64,000 nt of DNA from Lacrimispora saccharolytica (lineage in GTDB: Bacteria > Bacillota > Clostridia > Lachnospirales > Lachnospiraceae), in the NCBI GenBank assembly GCA_021531795.1, contig JADYUL010000007.1:1-64000 (forward strand), written 5' to 3'. The notes beneath the pieces were generated by a model that searched no databases, had not been told where the DNA came from, and saw only the letters and a program-made list of their open reading frames with translations. Below, piece after piece: positions 34,241-42,883 of this stretch; within the stretch, counting starts at the first letter, position 1; each line of letters opens with the position of its first letter. The position numbers and the translations under genes were made by a program.

Positions 34241-35220
34241 ATATACTGATTTTAAGTGCGGGCACCAGAGATAAGGTGGTGCAGTATTTCAATAAGGAAC
34301 TTAATGGTGAGGGTAAGGTTATTGCAACTGACTGCAGTAACCTTGCCCCTGCTGTCTATGAGGCAGATGAATTCAGATTAGTGACAAGGATTAATGCGCC
34401 GGGATATATAGACAGAGTGCTTAATATATGTAAGAAGGATGATATCAAGGCCGTATTCAGCCTGATCGATCCCGAGCTTTCCATGATAGCTGAGAGGGAG
34501 CAGGATTTCAGAGATATTGGTGTTACTCCGGTAATCTCGCCATATGATCTGGTGGAAACCTGTTTTAATAAGGTGAAAATGGCTAAGATGTTTGCAGAAT
34601 ATGGCTTAAAGACCGGCAAGGTATATACCTCCATTGATAATTTTAAGAGTGCTGTTGAGGCTGGTGAGATATCGTATCCCATATTTGTTAAGCCCATTTG
34701 CGGAAGTGCCAGTCTGCATATTAATATGGTCTCCTCTGACGAAGAACTCAAGGGGCTTTTCGCTATGTATGATGATCTTATGATTCAGGAATATATGAGG
34801 GGACAGGAATACGGTGCTGATGTATATGTGGACATGATAAGTGGCAAGTGTACCGCGATTTTCCTAAAGAAGAAGATTAAGATGAGGGCCGGAGAGACTG
34901 ATAAGTCGGTGTCGGTTAAGGATGAAGCGCTGTTTGAGGTTATTGCAGAATTTGTGGAGAAGGCCGGCTTCAGAGGAATGATTGATATCGACCTCTTTGA
35001 TATTGATGGGGAGTGGTATTTCTCTGAGGTAAATCCTAGATTTGGCGGAGGATATCCTCATGCCTATGAGTGTGGCGTGAATATGCCAAGGAGCTTGATC
35101 AATAATCTGAAAGGACATACCAATCCGATTACAATTGGGGAATATGAGGAAGGAATCGTGATGATGAAGTATAATGAAGTCATGATTCGTGATATGAGAG
35201 ATGAGGAGCTGATACCCTAG
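34237..35220 (+). CDS. CarB-like ATP-grasp ligase (TTG start)
   Basis: The 327-residue protein has an N-terminal Rossmann pre-ATP-grasp domain ('MNILILSAGTRDKVVQYF') and an ATP-grasp core: 'YPIFVKPICGSAS' binds ATP, 'MIQEYMRGQEYGADVYVD' follows, and 'WYFSEVNPRFGGGYPHA' holds the metal ligands. Such stand-alone ATP-grasp enzymes in glycan loci activate a carboxylate as acyl phosphate and join it to an amine. With the LysA-fold decarboxylase and EctB-like enzyme immediately upstream, the amine is plausibly diaminobutyrate or diaminopropane, and the carboxylate a sugar uronic acid. The start is TTG with AAGGAGA 7 bases upstream, overlapping the previous stop (TTGA). The next gene begins directly at its stop. 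Confidence 0.83.
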   Translation: MNILILSAGTRDKVVQYFNKELNGEGKVIATDCSNLAPAVYEADEFRLVTRINAPGYIDRVLNICKKDDIKAVFSLIDPELSMIAEREQDFRDIGVTPVISPYDLVETCFNKVKMAKMFAEYGLKTGKVYTSIDNFKSAVEAGEISYPIFVKPICGSASLHINMVSSDEELKGLFAMYDDLMIQEYMRGQEYGADVYVDMISGKCTAIFLKKKIKMRAGETDKSVSVKDEALFEVIAEFVEKAGFRGMIDIDLFDIDGEWYFSEVNPRFGGGYPHAYECGVNMPRSLINNLKGHTNPITIGEYEEGIVMMKYNEVMIRDMRDEELIP

Positions 35221-35925
35221 ATGTCAAAAGTATTATTGATTATTCCTGCATATAATGAAGAGGAATCGCTTTGGAGTCTGATTGAAGAGATAAAGACAGT
35301 ATGTCCTTATGTGGATTACCTGGTGGTGAATGACTGCTCATCGGATGATACGGACCGCCTTTTGTCTGAATTGGGGGCAAACTATATTACACTTCCCTGC
35401 AATATGGGAATAGGCGGAGCGGTTCAGTCAGGATATAGGTATGCTGCGCAGAACGAATATGACATTGCCATCCAGATAGATGGAGATGGTCAGCATGATG
35501 TACGCTTCGTAAAGGATATGGTTAAACTTATAGAAGATAAGCAGGCTGATGTGGTAATCGGAAGTAGGTTCATAGATAAAGAGGGATTCCAGTCGTCTCA
35601 GGCAAGGAGAATCGGTATCAGAATCTTAAGTATGCTTATTCGTCTCATGTGTGGAGCAAAGGTTAAGGATGTGACATCGGGCTTCAGAGCGGTGAACAGA
35701 CGATTTATTGAACTATTTGCAGAGAATTATCCGGATGACTATCCGGAGCCTGAGGTAATAGTTACAGCTAAGCTCTATGGCGCCGTGATTAAGGAATTAC
35801 CGGTGGTCATGAGGGAGAGAACTACAGGCAAGAGCTCGATCAATCTCAAGCGTTCAATTTATTATATGATTAAGGTAAGCCTTGCGATAATCATATGCAG
35901 GATCAGCTTAGGCTTCAGAAGGTAG
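35221..35925 (+). CDS. DPM1-like GT2, polyprenyl-phosphate sugar synthase
   Basis: This 234-residue GT-A enzyme has 'LLIIPAYNEEESL', 'VVNDCSSDDT', 'QIDGDGQHD' (metal-binding DxD) and 'VTSGFRAVNRRFIELF', the wording of dolichol-phosphate-mannose-synthase-like proteins. It lacks the C-terminal membrane helices of GtrB, so it is probably peripheral. It would make a polyprenyl-phosphate sugar for an extracytoplasmic GT-C transferase. It starts at the base after the ATP-grasp stop and is followed by a DUF2304 protein, a pairing I recall as common. The sugar is unknown. Confidence 0.85.
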   Translation: MSKVLLIIPAYNEEESLWSLIEEIKTVCPYVDYLVVNDCSSDDTDRLLSELGANYITLPCNMGIGGAVQSGYRYAAQNEYDIAIQIDGDGQHDVRFVKDMVKLIEDKQADVVIGSRFIDKEGFQSSQARRIGIRILSMLIRLMCGAKVKDVTSGFRAVNRRFIELFAENYPDDYPEPEVIVTAKLYGAVIKELPVVMRERTTGKSSINLKRSIYYMIKVSLAIIICRISLGFRR

Positions 35926-35934
35926 GTGCTTACT

Positions 35935-36294
35935 ATGATGACAGATAAGCTTAGAATATTGTTGATAATTGCAGTTCTATGTTACTTCGGAGTAATCCTT
36001 AAGCTTCTGAAGGACAAGGCATTGTCACTTAAGTATACACTTCTGTGGCTATTCAGCGGAGTTGTGTTGGGATTAATGGTCTTATTCCCAGGCGCCCTTG
36101 CTTATATTATCCATAGGTTTGGAATATATAGTGAGATGAACGGTCTTATCTTCCTATGTATCGGTTTTCTCATAATTATCTGTATTGCACTGACTTCGAT
36201 AGTAACAAGACAGAATAAGAAGATTCGTGTACTGATTCAGGAGGTTGCAATAATGGAGAAGAGGCTTAGGGAAGTGGAGAATGAGAAGGAATAA
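35935..36294 (+). CDS. DUF2304 membrane protein
   Basis: About 119 residues with three hydrophobic helices (roughly residues 5-22, 30-50 and 70-92) and a C-terminal charged heptad-like tail ('KKIRVLIQEVAIMEKRLREVE'), the form of DUF2304. The function is unknown; the gene typically follows DPM1-like GT2 genes, so it may anchor that enzyme or help move its lipid product. The open frame extends back to a GTG at 35926 directly after the GT2 stop; ATG 35935 has a better-spaced AGG. The next gene begins 8 bases later. Confidence 0.78.
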   Translation: MMTDKLRILLIIAVLCYFGVILKLLKDKALSLKYTLLWLFSGVVLGLMVLFPGALAYIIHRFGIYSEMNGLIFLCIGFLIIICIALTSIVTRQNKKIRVLIQEVAIMEKRLREVENEKE

Positions 36295-36302
36295 TATATA
36301 GA

Positions 36303-37676
36303 ATGCTGTCTTTTTCAATATATTCACTAATTATATACGGAATTCTAGGCGCAATAATATATCATTATATCCCACAGAAGTATCGTGGGATATTTTTGTC
36401 TGTGTTCAGTATTTTGGTATGTACAGTATGGATGAGAGGCGCAGTTACATGTCTGATATTTGCTATATCTGTTGGAATTGCATGTTTGAAATTGATGGAT
36501 AGATGCATTAATCCAGATAGGCGGAAATGGATACTTGGCGTGGGCATATCAATATTAATTTTTAATTTGCTGTGCCATAAATTGCTCTATTCGTATTTTG
36601 TAGGAAATAAAACATATGAAGGAAACAGTTTCGTGACATTTGTTATGCCACTGGGGCTGTCTTATTATTCATTCAAGATAATATCGTACCTAATTGACAG
36701 ATATATCGGGAAGATTACCAATGCAACATTTTGGGAATTTGTCTCTTATGTCAGTCTCTTTACACAGATTGCAAGTGGTCCAATTTCCAGATATGAGGAA
36801 GTTGATGTTAACTCTTCAATAGATGTTGAGCCGAAGTTAGTGTATGAAGCAGTATACAGATTAACTAAGGGATTGTTCTATAAACTGGTTATTGCAGACC
36901 GATTGTCCACATATACCATAACAGTAATGAATGATTATAATTCTTATTCCTCAATGGCACTGTGGATGGCAATGCTGTTGTTCTCAATAGAATTATATGC
37001 TGACTTTGCCGGCTACTCGGAAATAGCAATTGGATTATGCTGTCTGTTTGGATTTAATGTGAAGGAGAATTTTAGAAATCCGTATTTTTCTTCATCATTT
37101 AGGGAATTCTGGAACAGATGGCATATATCATTGTCGACATGGCTCAGGGACTATGTATATATACCATTAGGCGGTAACAGAAGAGGAGAACTAAGAAAGG
37201 CAGCGAATGTACTTATTGTTTTTTTAGTCAGCGGAATCTGGCATGGGAATAACTTATGTTATATTCTATGGGGATTATGGCATGGAATACTTAACATATT
37301 ATCTCCAAAGGAAATAAAGAGAAAATGTAATATTTACTTAGGCAGAATATTTACATTTCTGCTTGTATCATTGGGATGGCTCTGCTTTAGATTGGAGTCG
37401 GTAGCGGATATATGCAGCTATCTTGATGGAATGATTAACAGATGGTCTTTGTCACTTGGAGATATTGTATCAAGCATTATGCCCTTCTCGGGGGATATGT
37501 CCTGTGTAGCCATAGTGCTTACAATTGGGTTATTCATAGTATTAACTGCTATTTTGGAATGGAATGAGTACAGAGGACATAAGGTTAATAAGAATCTTAG
37601 AGTGGGATTCTATACATTTTCTGTGATACTGTTTGGCGCTATGGGAGCAAACGGATTTATTTATGCCAATTATTAA
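36303..37676 (+). CDS. MBOAT O-acyltransferase, DltB/AlgI-like (pair 2)
   Basis: This is a 457-residue membrane-bound O-acyltransferase. It shows 'PLGLSYYSFKIISYLID', 'REFWNRWHISLSTWLRDYVY', 'PLGGNRRGE' and the histidine motif 'SGIWHGNNLCYILWGLWHG'. Compared with pairs 1 and 3, the residues after WHG differ (NNLCY rather than AAWTF or AEWSF), so the acyl group or partner may differ. Its N-terminal segment is hydrophobic from the first residues. It is followed after 7 bases by a membrane-anchored SGNH-like protein, its probable extracytoplasmic partner. The codon use here is more AT-rich than in the preceding ATP-grasp genes. Confidence 0.92.
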   Translation: MLSFSIYSLIIYGILGAIIYHYIPQKYRGIFLSVFSILVCTVWMRGAVTCLIFAISVGIACLKLMDRCINPDRRKWILGVGISILIFNLLCHKLLYSYFVGNKTYEGNSFVTFVMPLGLSYYSFKIISYLIDRYIGKITNATFWEFVSYVSLFTQIASGPISRYEEVDVNSSIDVEPKLVYEAVYRLTKGLFYKLVIADRLSTYTITVMNDYNSYSSMALWMAMLLFSIELYADFAGYSEIAIGLCCLFGFNVKENFRNPYFSSSFREFWNRWHISLSTWLRDYVYIPLGGNRRGELRKAANVLIVFLVSGIWHGNNLCYILWGLWHGILNILSPKEIKRKCNIYLGRIFTFLLVSLGWLCFRLESVADICSYLDGMINRWSLSLGDIVSSIMPFSGDMSCVAIVLTIGLFIVLTAILEWNEYRGHKVNKNLRVGFYTFSVILFGAMGANGFIYANY

Positions 37677-37683
37677 GTGATAT

Positions 37684-38589
37684 ATGAAGAATAAACGAAT
37701 AATTTCTGTTTTAGTTATTATACTTTTAATGGTTTCGTTGCTTATTATTAAAGCGGAGTATGCATCCCTTATTTATCGTGATTCGACATATGGTATGCCC
37801 GCGCTTGTTGCTAAGGGTGGCATTGAGAATCTGTATTTGGGATCGTCCATGTTCAGACAGGGACTTGATATAGAGTCTATAGAGAATCATCAGGGTGACA
37901 GTTATATTCTTGCTTATAACGGGAACCAACCCATATCCGAGTTGATAGAACTTGAATACCTTATTAGCAATAATGTTAAGATTAAGAATCTTTACGTAGA
38001 TATGTACGCGTATTCTATGACTGCTGTGCCTGATATTAGTGATGACAAATTGTTCCTTGAAACGGATATTTCAACGAAGTACCGGCTTTGGCAATCTATC
38101 GAGGATAAATCCCTTCGGAAGCTTTGGTCTGTTTGTGTGTCTGCAAACAATGATATGATTCTGACGGCCCCTATTGTAAATCCTATACTAAATAGTCAGT
38201 TTAGAAGTGGTGGCGCTCTTACAGTCACCGGAGGTCTGGATGGTGATGCATGTGGCAAGCTTGTACCACCGGTGGATACAGATATTATTAACGAAGAGCA
38301 GAAGAAGGCTGTTGGTGATATTGTGACTCTGTGTAAGGAAAATGATATAGAGGTAGTATTTATTGAAACACCCAAGTCTCAGGTAGTCATGAGAGATTTG
38401 AATTACAGGAGTATTATGGAGTCATACAGGGAATTGTTGGATGACCATGGAGTACAGTATATTTCTTCAGAGGATTATAAGTTTGATTATGATAATTCCT
38501 ACAATTTCATAGATGCCATTCATCTGTCATATCAGGGAAGAGTTAATTTCAGCGAGAATCTGCTAATATGTGACAAGTTGGCACAATGA
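37684..38589 (+). CDS. DltD-like SGNH-fold partner (pair 2)
   Basis: The 301-residue protein has an N-terminal membrane anchor (residues about 5-25) and one extracytoplasmic domain. 'NLYLGSSMFRQGLD' provides the block I serine, 'LAYNGNQPISE' a block II-like Gly/Asn region, and 'DAIHLSYQGRVNF' the catalytic D-x-x-H near the C-terminus. It lacks the C-terminal extension of the pair 1 protein and is close to the minimal size of the fold. It presumably accepts an acyl group from the MBOAT encoded 7 bases upstream and O-acylates a sugar outside the cell. Sequence similarity to DltD is weak, so this rests on motif order and gene pairing. Confidence 0.7.
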   Translation: MKNKRIISVLVIILLMVSLLIIKAEYASLIYRDSTYGMPALVAKGGIENLYLGSSMFRQGLDIESIENHQGDSYILAYNGNQPISELIELEYLISNNVKIKNLYVDMYAYSMTAVPDISDDKLFLETDISTKYRLWQSIEDKSLRKLWSVCVSANNDMILTAPIVNPILNSQFRSGGALTVTGGLDGDACGKLVPPVDTDIINEEQKKAVGDIVTLCKENDIEVVFIETPKSQVVMRDLNYRSIMESYRELLDDHGVQYISSEDYKFDYDNSYNFIDAIHLSYQGRVNFSENLLICDKLAQ

Positions 38590-38634
38590 TGATAGACTTA
38601 TATTGATTAGTTTGTATGAGGAATGTATTAGGGT

Positions 38635-39846
38635 ATGAAGATACTTCTTGTTAACAAATTCTTATATCCAAACGGTGGCTCCGAGACCTATATCTTCGAA
38701 CTTGGTAAGGAATTGGTTCGTCAGGGTCATGAGGTCCAGTATTTTGGTATGGAGCATGAGGGAAGGGTGGTTGGCAATAATGCCGAGAGCTACACCTCCA
38801 ATATGGACTTCCATACCGGTAAGCTAGATAAGCTGCTCTACCCATTTAAGATAATATACAGCGTTGAAGCCAGACAAAAGATAAGAGCTGTTCTTGATGA
38901 TTTCTCGCCGGATGTTGTACACCTTAATAATATCAACTTCCAGTTAACACCAAGTATCATCTATGAGATAAGAGCCTGGGAGAAGCATAATCATAGGGTT
39001 AGGATAGTGTTCACGGCGCATGACCATCAGTGGATATGCCCTAATCATCTTATGTATATACCATCAACAGGTGAAAGCTGTGACAGATGCCAATACGGTC
39101 GATTCATAGAGTGCACAAAGCATTGCTGTATTCACGGTTCAAGAGTAAAGAGTCTGATAGGTTCAATTGAGGGATATCTGTATAAATGGCTTAAAACATA
39201 TAAAATGGTTGATGTGGTGATATGTCCAAGTGAATATTTGTATAAAAGATTTGCTACAAATCCAATCTATAGTAACAAACTTATTATGCTTCATAATTTC
39301 TGCATGACAGTAAATCCGGAAAGACTTAGTTGTGAAATACCGGACAGGTATGTATTATATGTTGGAAGATATAATCATGAAAAAGGTATTAAATCACTGA
39401 TCTATGCAGCAAAAGAACTGCCGGAAATAGATTTTGTATGTGCGGGAAGTGGAGAATACGATGCTGAAATAAGATCTATACATAATATTACGAATCTTGG
39501 CTTTGTTTCATCCGGTGAGGTCAGAACCCTTTTGGAAGGAGCCTTGTTTACAGTATATCCTTCCATTTGTAATGAAAACTGCCCACTTGGTGTAATGGAA
39601 TCTCAGATGTATGGAACTCCTGTAGTTGGGTCAAATATTGGTGGTATTCCTGAACTTATTGGAAGCGGAGATGGAGCTACCGGTGAATTATTTATGCCCG
39701 GAGATACTGAAGAATTTGTCAGTATAATACATAAGTTATGGGATGATGGAGAGACTCTGAAACAATACACAGATAAATGTCGTACGGTCAAGTGGTATTC
39801 TGTGTCAGAGTATGTAGAGAAACTCATGGATGTGTATCGTGGCTAA
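38635..39846 (+). CDS. GT4 glycosyltransferase with cysteine-rich insert
   Basis: This is a 403-residue GT-B glycosyltransferase. 'LLVNKFLYPNGGSETYIFEL' opens it, 'LYVGRYNHEKGIKSL' starts the C-terminal domain, and EX7E is intact ('NENCPLGVMESQMYG'). Between residues about 137 and 170 a cysteine cluster appears ('CPNHL', 'CDRCQ', 'CTKHCCIHG'), spaced like a zinc or iron-sulfur site. I recall such inserts in one GT4 subgroup, but their role is not known to me. It is probably a cytoplasmic enzyme extending a lipid-linked glycan, followed after 23 bases by another GT4. Confidence 0.85.
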   Translation: MKILLVNKFLYPNGGSETYIFELGKELVRQGHEVQYFGMEHEGRVVGNNAESYTSNMDFHTGKLDKLLYPFKIIYSVEARQKIRAVLDDFSPDVVHLNNINFQLTPSIIYEIRAWEKHNHRVRIVFTAHDHQWICPNHLMYIPSTGESCDRCQYGRFIECTKHCCIHGSRVKSLIGSIEGYLYKWLKTYKMVDVVICPSEYLYKRFATNPIYSNKLIMLHNFCMTVNPERLSCEIPDRYVLYVGRYNHEKGIKSLIYAAKELPEIDFVCAGSGEYDAEIRSIHNITNLGFVSSGEVRTLLEGALFTVYPSICNENCPLGVMESQMYGTPVVGSNIGGIPELIGSGDGATGELFMPGDTEEFVSIIHKLWDDGETLKQYTDKCRTVKWYSVSEYVEKLMDVYRG

Positions 39847-39869
39847 TGGAAGACATTCTATGGAAATAA

Positions 39870-41000
39870 ATGTATATGAAAATAGTTATAATACGTACGC
39901 ATCCTTCAATTATTGATATAAATTCATACAACGTTCAGGAAATTGGTCTTGCAAGGGCATATGTTAGCCTTGGACATACAGCTGATATTGTAATGTATGG
40001 CGGATGGACAAAAACCCGTAAGGAAAAAGTTGAAGATGGAATAAACATAATCTTTATGAGGTCAATTGGTATACTAAAAAACGGTATTTTCCCCGGAATT
40101 AAGAGACTTGCGACTAAGTATGACCTTATCCAGACGCATGAATATGATCAGATTACATCTTGGCTTCTGTATACTGACAGAAAGCTAAAGAGTAAGGTCA
40201 TTCTATATCATGGTCCCTATTATTCTTCGTTTAATAAGGGATATAATCTTAGGTGCAAGATTGCTGATAAGATTATGCTTAAGATTAGGAATAATCCTTA
40301 TGTCAGGTGCTATACTAAGAGTGAGGCTGCCAAGGAATTTCTTGAATCCAAGGGTTATGTCAATGTTACAGCAGTCGGTGTAGGACTTGATACTTCCATT
40401 TGGGAAAGAGATAAAGATATTGAGATACACAGTACATCGAAAGGACAGGTCGGTCATCTGTTCACATATACTTATGTGGGCAAGATAGAACCCAGACGCA
40501 ATAGCCTGTTCCTAATGAAACTCATGGACAGACTATTGTCTGCCCATAATGATATTAGATGTATGGTGGTGGGAGATGGAGACAGTGACTATCTGAACCA
40601 ATGTATGAGCGTAGTTCGTAAGCATATTGATTCGGGAAGACTTATATACAGAAATAAGGTTAATCAGACAGAGATTGCCTCCGTTTATGAGGAATCCGAC
40701 TGTATGCTGTTTCCAAGCATCTATGAGATTTTTGGAATGGTGCTTATGGAAGCTATGTACTTCACTGTTCCTGTTATTACCAGCGATAATGGGGGAGCTG
40801 ATATGTTATATAGGAATGGCGAGAATGGATTAGTGATAGACAGTAACAGAAATGGCGGATTCAAGCTTGAGGAATGGATGGATGCTGCGGAGCGAATCTA
40901 TTCAGATTCTAATCTTAGGGATTCAATCCGCATGAAGCTATCATATGATAGATATAAGCTTGGATGGGAAGTAGTTGCTAAGGGGATTATTGGTGTATGA
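39870..41000 (+). CDS. GT4 family glycosyltransferase
   Basis: The 376-residue protein has the two-domain GT-B layout. The N-terminal part starts 'IVIIRTHPSIIDINSYNVQEIGLA', with a glycine-poor loop unlike its neighbour. 'YTYVGKIEPRRNSLFLM' opens the C-terminal domain, 'RCMVVGDGDSDYL' follows, and EX7E is intact ('YEIFGMVLMEAMYF'). Two ATGs lie 6 bases apart (39870, 39876) and the ribosome site is weak, so either could be used. The stop overlaps the next ATG by four bases, coupling it to the GT-C-like membrane protein. The donor and acceptor are unknown. Confidence 0.85.
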   Translation: MYMKIVIIRTHPSIIDINSYNVQEIGLARAYVSLGHTADIVMYGGWTKTRKEKVEDGINIIFMRSIGILKNGIFPGIKRLATKYDLIQTHEYDQITSWLLYTDRKLKSKVILYHGPYYSSFNKGYNLRCKIADKIMLKIRNNPYVRCYTKSEAAKEFLESKGYVNVTAVGVGLDTSIWERDKDIEIHSTSKGQVGHLFTYTYVGKIEPRRNSLFLMKLMDRLLSAHNDIRCMVVGDGDSDYLNQCMSVVRKHIDSGRLIYRNKVNQTEIASVYEESDCMLFPSIYEIFGMVLMEAMYFTVPVITSDNGGADMLYRNGENGLVIDSNRNGGFKLEEWMDAAERIYSDSNLRDSIRMKLSYDRYKLGWEVVAKGIIGV

Positions 41001-42883
41001 CGTTAGTAAGAATGATACTGGATTATACTCTGCCGCTTATATGCATTATGAGTGTTGGAGTAATAGCTGCATATCTTTTCAAGAAGCCTATAAACAGGGC
41101 ACTGCCGGCAGGAATACTGGGCAGTGTCCTTATTGTGTATGTATTAGGATTCATTGACCTCAGGGTGGGGCTGTGGTGCATAGGATTGGGAGTACTTGTA
41201 TTGGTCGCAATGTTTGTGCGTAGAATACTAAGTCATAAAATAGATGCTAAAGAAATATCTGTATGGCTCAAGTCAAATATTGTCGGTGAATACCTGATTG
41301 CTTTCCTAATGCTATATACATTCTTTTTTGTATTAAACTACAATAAACTGTTCTATAAATGGGATGACTATTCTCACTGGGGAATGATGGCCAAGGAATG
41401 CTTTAGGATAAACAGGTATTACTTTCTACCTGATTCTATGCTTAGTGTTCATCCTGAATATCCACCCTTCACCACCTTGTGCGGATATATATGGTGCAAG
41501 CTTTGCGGATACTATAAGGAACAGCATCTGTATAATGCCAGACTTGTAATAATAAGTGTATGTATGCTTTCATCGCTTAGTGTACTCTTTGAGAAGAAGG
41601 AAAAGGTTCGAATAGGTGAGAGAAGATTCGACAGGAACTCTATTGTCAGAATTTCATTTGCTGTTCTCATGACAATATCTTTAGCCCTTTTGCCATCTCT
41701 TTATGATGCTGCAATCTTCAGAACCTTATATCCGGAAGGCGTGATGATTGCTTTGACGGTATACATTATTATCCTACTTCTTGATATGGACAGGAAGGGG
41801 GAACAGGATAAGCTATCTATAGCAATTGCTGCAATGGCACTGACATTAACCAAGCAGATAGCTGTTTACCCGTTTGCCATGTGCATACTGATTTATCTGC
41901 TCATATCCCTGTTCACACATAGGAAACAAGGAGAAACATTAGAAGGACTTGCTGTTTTTCTTCCTGCAATTCTAGGTCACCTATTGTGGAAGTTTGTTAG
42001 CGGAATATATGTTACCGGAGGACAGTTTGCATCATCAAGATTTGCTCCCGAGTTAATCCAAGAATACCTGACGGGGGGAGCGCCGGAATATAAATACAAT
42101 GCAACGATACTGTTTCTTAAGAAATTGGTGACAGTTAATCTGATAAACAGTTATCTTCCGCTGGCATTTATCGGGTTATTTATGCTTATGATTGCAGCAA
42201 CCATAGGTTTGTATATGGGATATAACAGGTACTTCCCTGAGGCAGGGATTACGTTGGGGATTGCTCTTGGTATGCTTGGCTATATACCGGTTATGATTAT
42301 TCTATATATGTTCGGCTTCAGCGTGGAGGAAACCAGCAATATTGTCTGCTTCGAGAGGTATATGAATACTGTATGCGGAGTCGCGACGATTGTATTGCTG
42401 CTTATCACAATCAGGGTATGCTTTGAGGACAGAAGAAGATATATTGCGGCAATTATTGTTGCGATTTTACCCATAATCATGTGCCCGGTTGGACGGCTTA
42501 AGATTGAGTTTACGCCGGGATATTTCGCAGAGAATGATGAGGAAGTGTTCTATAAGGACTTTGATATAATAAAAGATAATACACCGGACAATTCAAGCAT
42601 ATATATTGTGAATAACGGCAATGAATCGGTTAATAATATGTTCACGTATTATCTTACACCGAGGACTATCTCTCATGAATATATTAATCCCGATAAGTAC
42701 AGTGTGGATGAGGTAGTAGATTATATAAAATATTATGACTATGTGTTCATAGTGAATGCGTATGAAGCCTTTGCTGAAAAATATGATACAATATTTGTCG
42801 GTGGCAATGAGAAATTGAACAATCAGCAATTGTATAAGGTGATTACTGACGGAGATGATGTCAGATTTGAGAGAGTAAATTAA
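40997..42883 (+). CDS. GT-C-like polytopic membrane glycosyltransferase
   Basis: The 628-residue protein has about twelve membrane helices and a C-terminal soluble domain of about 120 residues. The first large outer loop carries 'YKWDDYSHWGMMAKE' and 'HPEYPPFTTLCGYIW', which match the pattern of GT39/PMT-like GT-C enzymes where the DD pair is catalytic. 'LYPEGVMIALTVY' is a second family-like motif. It would use a polyprenyl-phosphate sugar, possibly made by the DPM1-like enzyme at 35.2 kb, and act outside the membrane. It is coupled to the preceding GT4 (ATGA) and directly abuts the AsnB-type gene (TAA followed at once by ATG). Confidence 0.75.
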   Translation: MTLVRMILDYTLPLICIMSVGVIAAYLFKKPINRALPAGILGSVLIVYVLGFIDLRVGLWCIGLGVLVLVAMFVRRILSHKIDAKEISVWLKSNIVGEYLIAFLMLYTFFFVLNYNKLFYKWDDYSHWGMMAKECFRINRYYFLPDSMLSVHPEYPPFTTLCGYIWCKLCGYYKEQHLYNARLVIISVCMLSSLSVLFEKKEKVRIGERRFDRNSIVRISFAVLMTISLALLPSLYDAAIFRTLYPEGVMIALTVYIIILLLDMDRKGEQDKLSIAIAAMALTLTKQIAVYPFAMCILIYLLISLFTHRKQGETLEGLAVFLPAILGHLLWKFVSGIYVTGGQFASSRFAPELIQEYLTGGAPEYKYNATILFLKKLVTVNLINSYLPLAFIGLFMLMIAATIGLYMGYNRYFPEAGITLGIALGMLGYIPVMIILYMFGFSVEETSNIVCFERYMNTVCGVATIVLLLITIRVCFEDRRRYIAAIIVAILPIIMCPVGRLKIEFTPGYFAENDEEVFYKDFDIIKDNTPDNSSIYIVNNGNESVNNMFTYYLTPRTISHEYINPDKYSVDEVVDYIKYYDYVFIVNAYEAFAEKYDTIFVGGNEKLNNQQLYKVITDGDDVRFERVN

